Part shown: positions 6,035 to 11,600 of the stretch, piece after piece | How the letters are laid out: every line of letters starts with the position of its first letter | Position numbering within the stretch: the stretch's first letter is position 1 | Assembly (NCBI GenBank): GCA_947628885.1 | Contig: CANRBO010000027.1 | Coordinates: 1-11,600 of the forward strand | DNA length: 11,600 bases | DNA from: an uncultured Clostridia bacterium | GTDB lineage: Bacteria; Bacillota; Clostridia; TANB77; CAG-508 | Direction of reading: 5' to 3' | Program-made: the position numbers and the translations under genes | The notes under the pieces: generated by a model | What the model saw: the letters and a program-made list of their open reading frames with translations, nothing else | Databases searched by the model: none | What the model was told of the DNA's origin: nothing

Positions 6035-6154
6035 TGTAATTGTTATTTAATCGTTTTGTAAAAAATTTGTAATATTTCATCTAATATTTATCGTGGCTGT
6101 CACAATAACATTTTTTATTATTAGATACTAATTTAGTATTAAATAACAATTACA
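6035..6154 (-). repeat. 120-bp element with perfect 17-bp terminal inverted repeats and nested hairpins
   Basis: TGTAATTGTTATTTAAT (6035-6051) and ATTAAATAACAATTACA (6138-6154) are perfect 17-bp inverted repeats 86 bases apart. Nested inside are ATCTAATA with TATTAGAT (6079-6086, 6119-6126) and TTATCGTG with CACAATAA (6088-6095, 6101-6108). The last pair has one C-A mismatch on the plus strand that becomes a U-G wobble in the minus-strand RNA, the direction of the genes. A competing local palindrome, ATACTAA-T-TTAGTAT (6125-6139), overlaps the right arm by two bases. The element starts nine bases after the hlyD-like stop and ends before the sepF promoter. It has no coding capacity. It could be a MITE or an RNA structure at the end of the miaA transcript. 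Confidence 0.75.
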
Positions 6155-6163
6155 AATAAGCAT

Positions 6164-7423
6164 TTAATAGTCGATTTTTGGTTCTAATACAATCTCGTCA
6201 AAAAGCATAATTGAAGTCATTGCACCTTCCGCGATTTCCAAATCTTTTATTTCAGACGTACTGTAATTAGTTACTATTGAATAATCTTCTCCTTCTTTTT
6301 TTACTTTTACTAGCACTTTTTCCAAATATCCTGCTTTTGTTCTAATGACATAATTTAGATTATTTTCTTTTATTATTGCAGAATTTGGCACTTTATATCC
6401 TGAACTATCCCACCATATTATGTCAAATATAATTTTTCTATATAATAATAATTCATCTATACCTTCTGTAAAGCTCATTACAAGTGTTACTTCTACATCA
6501 TTTTCTCTATTTATATGTACAATTTTAGCGTCTGCTAATTTTCCGCTTGGAAGTGTTATTGTTACCTTATCCCCAACTTTTGCTGAATTTGCTTCAGGTG
6601 TTCTTGATGTGCATGCAATATAGCAGACAAAATTATTTATAATTTTTCCATTTTCATTACTTGTTGATATAATTTGTCCTGTTTTTAAATTTAAATTTGA
6701 AAGAAATTCTTTATTATAATTTGAGAAATCATTTGGTGTTAACGTTTCTTCTAAGCCGTCAACTCTATAAGATACAATTCCACTGAGTGGTGCAGTTACA
6801 TATTCAGAACCTGAATTAAGTTGATTTTCATAATTGCTTCTTTCATCAATTAATTTTTTAAGATATGAGCCAGTTGGGCTTAATTCTCCCGCAATCTTGG
6901 CTTTTTTGCTTACATAATTACTAATTTCTTTTTTTATTTCTTGTATTGTCTGAATACTATTTAAATTATTTATATTGCTTAACTTTTCACTAATCTGACT
7001 ATCTAATAATTTTGCATCAGGAGATAGCAAGTCATCTGTGTTGCTGTCTAATGCTTCTTGAATTTTTATGTCCAATGTTTTTATTTTGTCTTTTAAATTA
7101 TTTTCTCCGCTTGAATAATATCTATATACTGATTCTCCTTTTGCTACTCTCTTTCCTTCATCAACAATTTGCTCTAATCCATTTTTATAATTCTCACCTT
7201 TAACAACAGTTTCCTCCCTAATTATGTAACCTGTGTCTGTTTCTTCTTTAGAAATTTTTCCTTCTTTAATAATTACTGTATTTGTTGGATTCTTTATTAA
7301 TTTTACAGTTGATATTATTATGTATATTCCTACTATGAGCAACACTATTACACCTAACAAAACTTTCATTTTATTAAGTCTTTTTCTTCGATTTTTTAAT
7401 TCAACCTTACTATCTTTTTTCAC
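6164..7423 (-). CDS. HlyD-like membrane-anchored adaptor protein next to sepF
   Basis: This 419-residue protein has a basic cytoplasmic N-terminus (KNRRKRLNKMK, 10-20), one membrane helix (about 20-42) and a long outer part, so it is N-in, C-out. It resembles the HlyD / membrane-fusion family often found near ylmE-sepF in Clostridia. About 46-100 looks like a first biotinyl-lipoyl-type strand region. About 107-205 is a charged, probably coiled-coil helical pair. APLSGIVSYRVDG (211-223) is the typical second lipoyl half, and beta-rich segments such as VGDKVTITLPSGK (283-295) follow. It starts with GTG at 7423, with GGAGG six bases upstream, inside the end of miaA (14-base overlap), so the two are translationally coupled. 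No partner transporter is adjacent. Family assignment is good; a real export role is unproven, and a cell-envelope or division role is possible from its place beside sepF. Confidence 0.85.
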   Translation of the reverse strand: MKKDSKVELKNRRKRLNKMKVLLGVIVLLIVGIYIIISTVKLIKNPTNTVIIKEGKISKEETDTGYIIREETVVKGENYKNGLEQIVDEGKRVAKGESVYRYYSSGENNLKDKIKTLDIKIQEALDSNTDDLLSPDAKLLDSQISEKLSNINNLNSIQTIQEIKKEISNYVSKKAKIAGELSPTGSYLKKLIDERSNYENQLNSGSEYVTAPLSGIVSYRVDGLEETLTPNDFSNYNKEFLSNLNLKTGQIISTSNENGKIINNFVCYIACTSRTPEANSAKVGDKVTITLPSGKLADAKIVHINRENDVEVTLVMSFTEGIDELLLYRKIIFDIIWWDSSGYKVPNSAIIKENNLNYVIRTKAGYLEKVLVKVKKEGEDYSIVTNYSTSEIKDLEIAEGAMTSIMLFDEIVLEPKIDY

Positions 7424-8327
7424 CTATTTCCTCCAAAATAATAGTAGTGTTTTCCTCTTTTGTATTTTTTATTCCGTCAAGCCATTTTGCATCTTGGTAT
7501 GATTTAAACCATGTAATTTGCCTTTTGGCATATCTTCTACTTTCTTGCTTTATTTTTTCTATCATTTCTTCTTTTGTTAGTTCATGATTAAAATATTGAA
7601 CCACTTCTTTATAACCTAATCCTTGCATTGCTGTTGGAAATTCATCATATTTTTTTAAAATATTTTGTACTTCCTCAATCAAGCCTTCGTTTATCATTAT
7701 GTCAACTCTTCTATTTATTCTATCATACAAAATTTCTCTATCCATGCTTAGCACAAATATTCTATAATCATATTTTAACTCTTTTCTTGATTCTTTTTCA
7801 AGTTCTGTTTTAGTTTTTCCTGTTGAGTGATATATTTCGAGCACTCTTGAAATTCTTTTTCTGTCATTTTTGCTTATTTTTTCCATTGCTTTACTATCTA
7901 TTTTTAATGCTAGTTCATACAACTCTGACAAATTAGTTTCTTCAAGTTCTTTTCTATATTCTAAATCTAATGGATCATCTTCATATTCTATATTATATAT
8001 TAATGAATTTATGTAAAGTCCTGTTCCGCCAACTAATATTGGCGTTTTTCCTCTTGATATAACATCTTCTATAACTTCTGTTGCATCACGTTTAAAATCA
8101 GCTACCGTATACCTTTCATCAGGACTAACGAAGTCGATCAAATGATGCTTTGCCATTTTTCTTTCTTCTGAAGTTGGCTTAGCTGTTCCAATGTCCATAT
8201 CTTTGTATATTTGCATTGAATCACATGAGATGATTTCTCCATTTGTTTTTTTAGCTACTTCAATTCCAAGAGCTGTTTTCCCTGATGCAGTTGGACCACA
8301 TATTACAATTATTGTTGGCTTACTCAT
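7410..8327 (-). CDS. miaA: tRNA dimethylallyltransferase MiaA
   Basis: MiaA transfers a dimethylallyl group to N6 of A37 in tRNAs reading UNN codons, supporting reading accuracy. The 305-residue length is normal. The P-loop GPTASGKT is at 11-18, followed by SCDSMQIYKDMDIGTAKPT (34-52), with the conserved Asp of DSMQIY and the Thr of DIGTAKP. HHLIDFVSPDERYTVADF (61-78) and ILVGGTGLYI (97-106) are also family blocks. The C-terminal part has MQGLGYKEV and RRYAKRQITWF. The ATG at 8327 has GGAGG nine bases upstream. Its end overlaps the HlyD-like start. In many Clostridia miaA follows mutL directly; here a small membrane gene and a repeat array lie between, and no hfq follows. Identity is secure. 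Confidence 0.97.
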   Translation of the reverse strand: MSKPTIIVICGPTASGKTALGIEVAKKTNGEIISCDSMQIYKDMDIGTAKPTSEERKMAKHHLIDFVSPDERYTVADFKRDATEVIEDVISRGKTPILVGGTGLYINSLIYNIEYEDDPLDLEYRKELEETNLSELYELALKIDSKAMEKISKNDRKRISRVLEIYHSTGKTKTELEKESRKELKYDYRIFVLSMDREILYDRINRRVDIMINEGLIEEVQNILKKYDEFPTAMQGLGYKEVVQYFNHELTKEEMIEKIKQESRRYAKRQITWFKSYQDAKWLDGIKNTKEENTTIILEEIGEKR

Positions 8328-8371
8328 TAACCACAGCCTCCAGTTTTAATATTTCATTATTTAAATTTTTA

Positions 8372-8577
8372 TTTTATTATTTAATGTTTTACTTAACACA
8401 TATTTATTATTTGATTTTTATTTAACACATATTTATTATTTAATTTTTTTATGCTTATTTTATTATTATGTTTTATCTAATGCTTATTTTATTATTTGAT
8501 GTTTTTTAATGCTTATTTTATTATTTAATGTTTTATTTAACACATATTTTATCATTTAATGTTTTATTTAACGTATA
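8372..8577. repeat. Seven degenerate 26-31 bp tandem repeats in the miaA leader
   Basis: The 297 bases between miaA and the membrane gene hold no gene. Seven head-to-tail units begin at 8372, 8403, 8432, 8458, 8487, 8516 and 8547, with lengths 31, 29, 26, 29, 29, 31 and 31. On the plus strand each starts TTT(T)ATTATTTAATG with few changes, then a T-rich stretch. Each ends in one of two tails: TTAACACATA-like (units 1, 2, 6, 7) or ATGCTTA (units 3, 4, 5). Partial copies seem to flank the array (8351-8371, 8578-8590). Dense stop codons rule out coding. There are no unique spacers, so it is not CRISPR. Confidence 0.85.
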
Positions 8578-8602
8578 TTAATTATTTCATATTAATAGTC
8601 AA
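8575..8602 (-). promoter_or_regulatory. Candidate promoter of miaA, upstream of the repeat array
   Basis: TTGACT (8602-8597) and TAATAT (8580-8575) are 16 bases apart, five and four of six consensus positions. It would place the whole repeat array in a leader of about 240 bases before miaA. In such AT-rich sequence a chance match is likely. Confidence 0.35.
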
Positions 8603-8624
8603 CTAAATTATTGCCAGCATTATT

Positions 8625-9029
8625 TTAAAAATATTGCATTGTATATGATTTTATATATAAACACTCAATTATTATAAAAAATATATCAAATATTACATAT
8701 AAAATTATTTTATTAATTAATTTTCTAGTAACTATATCTTCTAATTTCCATTTGGCAAGCTGCAATCCAATTGGGCAAGCCATTAATATCATATTAACTG
8801 GAAATATTGTAAATATTATTATTGGCTTCATTACATCTGATACTTGTTCTAGCATACTTCCTGCTTGTCCTATTGAATATATAATATTTGCCAATACTAA
8901 ATTTGCTATTATCATAACAACTGCTGTTACAGTCTTAAATGCATTATTTGTTCCATTTAATAATTTGCACAAAATCATAATTGAAACCATACTTAAAATT
9001 ACTATTAAAGTGATTATAATGTTTAACAT
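8625..9029 (-). CDS. Small four-helix membrane protein of unknown function
   Basis: I do not recognise this 134-residue protein. It is very hydrophobic, with probable membrane helices at about 2-24, 31-54, 69-92 and 107-126 joined by short loops. The longest polar loops are GQAGSMLEQVSDVMK (54-68), probably on one face, and AKWKLEDIVTRKLINK (92-107), probably cytoplasmic by its positive charge. Only two Cys occur in the first three helices (C21, C85) and a third at C123. There is no signal peptide and no enzyme motif. The start at 9029 is uncertain: no ribosome binding site stands next to it. The nearest, AGGAG (9062-9066), lies beyond an 8-bp hairpin. Codon choice resembles the neighbours, and the pattern of Leu/Ile/Val changes between helices and loops looks like a real membrane gene. 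It lies between mutL and miaA, an unusual place. Confidence 0.65.
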   Translation of the reverse strand: MLNIIITLIVILSMVSIMILCKLLNGTNNAFKTVTAVVMIIANLVLANIIYSIGQAGSMLEQVSDVMKPIIIFTIFPVNMILMACPIGLQLAKWKLEDIVTRKLINKIILYVIFDIFFIIIECLYIKSYTMQYF

Positions 9030-9038
9030 TTTCTTTTA

Positions 9039-9057
9039 TCGTATAAGTATTATACGA
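9039..9057 (-). repeat. Perfect 8-bp hairpin between ribosome binding site and start of the membrane gene
   Basis: TCGTATAA (9039-9046) and TTATACGA (9050-9057) pair perfectly around three bases. It separates AGGAG (9062-9066) from the ATG at 9029. If folded, the effective spacing drops from 32 to 13 bases. It also contains TATAAT on the minus strand (9054-9049), so it may instead be a promoter or operator. Confidence 0.55.
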
Positions 9058-9078
9058 CTTTCTCCTTTCCCTATTCAA
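9049..9078 (-). promoter_or_regulatory. Candidate promoter of the small membrane gene
   Basis: A perfect TATAAT (9054-9049) is preceded 18 bases upstream by TTGAAT (9078-9073), four of six. The expected start is about 9042, about 13 bases before the ATG at 9029. The mRNA would then lack the AGGAG at 9062-9066, leaving no clear ribosome binding site. Confidence 0.4.
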
Positions 9079-9097
9079 AGTCTTTGGTGATTGCACA

Positions 9098-11587
9098 TTA
9101 TCTCCTTGAGAATTTCTTTTCTATATCTGTTTTTGACATTTTAATTACAGTTGGTCTTCCATGTGGGCAACTAAATGGATTTGGTAATTTCAAAAGTTCT
9201 TGCATTAAAGTATCAACTTCATCTTTAGTTAATGCCATATTAGCTTTAACTGCTGCTTTACAAGCAACGGTTGCCAAGAACTTATCTTCTAATTCTTGTT
9301 TTGCAGTTCTAGCAACTGTATTTATTTCGTCTAATGTTTCCAAAAATATTTCTTTTGTGTCAAAATCCATACAGAAATCAGGCACTCCAGTAAGCTTTAT
9401 TGTGTTATCTCCAAATTCTTCAACTATAAAACCTGCCTTTTCAAATAAACCTTTATTGTCTCTGAAAATTCCCATTTCTTTATTGTTTAAATTTATTATG
9501 TCAGGCAGTAACATCAATTGAGAATCTTTTTCCTTTTCTGAGTAATAATTCTTTTTCACTTTTTCATACATGATTCTTTCATGTGCCGCATGTTGATCTA
9601 ATATGTATAAATCATTATTAATACTTAATATTATATATGTATTAAATGCAATACCGATGAATTTATATGGCATGGTTGATTCATTATCATCTGTTTCAAA
9701 TAATGAGATTTCATTTGCTTTTATTGGTGAAATTGGGTATTGTTTTTCTTCTTCTGCAATTTTTTCTTTATATTGTTTTTGTGCTTCTTCTATATTTCGA
9801 CCAAATAATTTTTTATACATTTCTTCAAAAGAAATTTCTTTTTCTATATCTTCTTCTTTGCTTTCTTCAGTTTCATTTGCAGTATCTAACTTGTCTGTTT
9901 TTTGTTTGCTTTCTCCTTCAATTTCCTTTCCTTGTTCTAATTCATTTATTACGTTACTTTTTTCTATTGCTTTGGTTTCATCATTTTCTTTACTAGCTTC
10001 GTCTTCTTCCTTCTTGCTTTCAGCTTGCACTTCTGCTGCATCTTCCTTCTTGTTTTCGGCCTGTGCTCCTTCTAAATTTTCGTGCCTTTCTTTTCCCTGC
10101 ACTCCTATTGCATTTTCTTTCTTTCCTTCTCCTTCCTTTTCGTTGTCAGCTTGCACTCCTGCTACATCTTCCTTCTCTCTTTCAGCTTGCACTTCTGCTA
10201 CATTGTCGCGATTATCATCTTCCTTCTTACTCTCACTTTTTGCTTCTGTTACTTCATCTTTCTTGCCTTCTTCTTTATCATGTTCTTGCTTTTTCTCTTT
10301 TTCTAACATAAAAGCAGTAAAACTTTTTAGACTTTTTGTAATTTCCTCAGGAGTCGTTGCTTTTGCCATATCTTTTATAAATTTTGTTCTAGTTTCTTCG
10401 TCTAATCCTTTTATTGTATTTTTAAATTCACTAAATTTAGGCTCTTCATCCTTGGATTGCTTTTTGTCATCTACACTTTTTGAATTTTCAAAAGTTTTAT
10501 TTAATCCCCATGCTTCAACTCTGTCTTTATTTTTTACTTCTCTAAGCATATCATTTGGTGTATAACTTGAATAATCTTTTTCAGTATCTGATACTAAATC
10601 ACCTTTTAACAATGTTTCTTTAATTGCATGATATATTGCTTTAAAAATTTTTCCTTCTTCTTCAAATCTTACTTCAAGTTTAGTTGGATGAACGTTTACA
10701 TCAACCTTTCTCATATCCATATCAATATTTAGTATCAAAAATCCATGTTTTCCAACTGTAACTAATCCTTTAAATCCCTGCTCTGCAGCTGATGTTAAAG
10801 TTTTATCTTTTATAAATCTATTATTTACAAAGAAAAATTGATTTGTTCTATTAGATCTCGAAATTATTGGCTTTCCAATAACACCAGTTATGTGCATATC
10901 TTCATAAGTATAATCAACCGGTAAAATATTTTCTACAGTTTCTTTTCCAAATATTGCATAAATAGTATCTTCTATTTTTCCACTGCCATTTGTTTGAATA
11001 ACTGTTTTGCCTGAATTTATTAATTGTATTGCTACTCCTGGGTTAGCTAAAGCTATTCTTGTAATTGTATCTTCTATGTATCCAAGCTCTGTAAAGTCTT
11101 TTCTTAAAAATTTGTATCTTACTGGCGTATTATAAAAAAGTTCTTTTACTGTTATAGTGGTTCCTTTTGAAGTACCTTCTTCATGTTTGTCAATAATATC
11201 TCCACCTTCTACAATAATTTTATATCCAATTTTATCCTCTTTTGTTTTTGAAACGAGTTCAACTTTGGCAATAGCTGCTATACTTGCTAAAGCCTCTCCT
11301 CTGAACCCCATAGATTTAACGATTTCTAAATCATCAGCTTTTCTGATTTTGCTGGTTGCATGTCTTTCAAATGCAATTTCCATATCATCAGGCATTATTC
11401 CGCTTCCGTCATCAATTACTCTAATGTATGAAATTCCTCCATTTTTTACGTCAACTGTAATATTCTTTGCTCCAGCATCTATGGAGTTTTCCACTAATTC
11501 TTTTACTGCTGATGCTGGTCTTTCAATAACTTCTCCAGCTGCTATTTGATTTATTGTTAAATCATCTAACAATACAATTTTTCCCAT
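9098..11587 (-). CDS. mutL: DNA mismatch repair protein MutL with an enlarged, repeat-bearing linker
   Basis: MutL links mismatch recognition by MutS to strand nicking. The N-terminal GHKL ATPase domain (1 to about 330) has INQIAAGEVIERP, KELVENSIDAGA (E30 catalytic, N34 for metal), DDGSGI (59-64), GFRGEAL (94-100) and NVHPTKLEVRF (298-308). The C-terminal domain (about 618-829) has the endonuclease motif DQHA-X2-E-X4-E as DQHAAHERIMYE (664-675), ACKAAVKA (775-782) and CPHGRP (807-812), so it should nick DNA itself. Total length is 829 against roughly 600-650 normally. The excess is a Glu/Lys-rich linker (about 331-617), including five 12-residue repeats. The frame is open throughout. Only 13 bases upstream are visible and they show no ribosome binding site; the start is fixed by the N-terminus. 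mutS is expected upstream, outside the window. Confidence 0.97.
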   Translation of the reverse strand: MGKIVLLDDLTINQIAAGEVIERPASAVKELVENSIDAGAKNITVDVKNGGISYIRVIDDGSGIMPDDMEIAFERHATSKIRKADDLEIVKSMGFRGEALASIAAIAKVELVSKTKEDKIGYKIIVEGGDIIDKHEEGTSKGTTITVKELFYNTPVRYKFLRKDFTELGYIEDTITRIALANPGVAIQLINSGKTVIQTNGSGKIEDTIYAIFGKETVENILPVDYTYEDMHITGVIGKPIISRSNRTNQFFFVNNRFIKDKTLTSAAEQGFKGLVTVGKHGFLILNIDMDMRKVDVNVHPTKLEVRFEEEGKIFKAIYHAIKETLLKGDLVSDTEKDYSSYTPNDMLREVKNKDRVEAWGLNKTFENSKSVDDKKQSKDEEPKFSEFKNTIKGLDEETRTKFIKDMAKATTPEEITKSLKSFTAFMLEKEKKQEHDKEEGKKDEVTEAKSESKKEDDNRDNVAEVQAEREKEDVAGVQADNEKEGEGKKENAIGVQGKERHENLEGAQAENKKEDAAEVQAESKKEEDEASKENDETKAIEKSNVINELEQGKEIEGESKQKTDKLDTANETEESKEEDIEKEISFEEMYKKLFGRNIEEAQKQYKEKIAEEEKQYPISPIKANEISLFETDDNESTMPYKFIGIAFNTYIILSINNDLYILDQHAAHERIMYEKVKKNYYSEKEKDSQLMLLPDIINLNNKEMGIFRDNKGLFEKAGFIVEEFGDNTIKLTGVPDFCMDFDTKEIFLETLDEINTVARTAKQELEDKFLATVACKAAVKANMALTKDEVDTLMQELLKLPNPFSCPHGRPTVIKMSKTDIEKKFSRR
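10007..10204 (-). repeat. mutL: 36-bp coding repeats in the MutL linker (12-residue units)
   Basis: Residues 462-527 hold five units of twelve residues: NVAEVQAEREKE, DVAGVQADNEKE, NAIGVQGKERHE, NLEGAQAENKKE and DAAEVQAESKKE. A 6-residue insert (GEGKKE) lies between the second and third. The pattern is [ND]-x-[AE]-x-[VA]-Q-[AG]-x3-[KH]-E, or -EKE. The DNA repeats too: CAGCTTGCAC recurs on the plus strand near 10021, 10149 and 10186. This looks like a coding minisatellite that can expand or shrink in 36-base steps without breaking the frame. Confidence 0.85.
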
Positions 11588-11600
11588 TATTAATTCAATT

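Noticed and set aside
8351..8600. Possible CRISPR array
   Set aside because: Units are contiguous and degenerate with no unique spacers, vary from 26 to 31 bases, and no cas gene is near.
9075..9098. Seven-codon frame (MCNHQRL) starting in the mutL stop as TAATG, with AAGGAG in the last mutL codons
   Set aside because: Attractive as a leader peptide or reinitiation site, but seven codons with no hairpin-terminator partner can occur by chance in this sequence.
9603..10565. 320-codon open frame on the plus strand, Ser/Phe-rich
   Set aside because: It lies antisense to the Glu/Lys-rich MutL linker; Ser, Phe and Leu runs are what the reverse of Glu/Lys codons gives. No family motif, and no promoter or ribosome binding site seen.

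Overview
The window looks like a chromosomal housekeeping segment from a very AT-rich, Gram-positive, Clostridia-like Firmicute. The evidence is the groES-groEL operon preceded by CIRCE-type operators, a sepF-divIVA division pair, a clostridial-type HlyD-like gene beside sepF, a nick-capable MutL lacking any MutH context, strong AGGAGG ribosome binding sites and TATTGACA-type -35 boxes. An uncultured gut clostridium would fit, but the sequence does not fix the species. All eleven protein genes lie on the minus strand, so transcription runs from position 11600 towards 1.

In transcription order: mutL (9098-11587) has a greatly enlarged, repeat-bearing linker. A small four-helix membrane protein of unknown function (8625-9029) follows. 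Next is a non-coding array of seven degenerate 26-31 bp repeats (8372-8577). Then miaA (tRNA A37 dimethylallyltransferase) and an overlapping HlyD-like membrane protein form one unit. A 120 bp nested inverted-repeat element (6035-6154) separates them from the division genes sepF and divIVA, which end at a strong terminator (4924-4962). rsmD and a small coiled-coil 'ATPase-like' gene form the next unit and end at a terminator that stands directly before pyrG with no room for a promoter, which suggests read-through control. Last is groES-groEL, with groEL running off the window after codon 523.

The genes are core functions: DNA mismatch repair, tRNA and rRNA modification, cell division, CTP synthesis and protein folding. 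I see no transposase, phage gene, CRISPR array, rRNA or tRNA. The unusual content is between and inside genes: two tandem CIRCE-like operators whose half-sites all lack the usual C at position 7, three consecutive hairpins between groES and groEL, the nested inverted repeat beside sepF, the repeat array before miaA, and the 12-residue repeats in the MutL linker. Some usual clostridial neighbours are absent at these sites (coaD after rsmD; ylmE, ylmG and ylmH around sepF). I did not find convincing evidence for a wholly new multi-gene system here.
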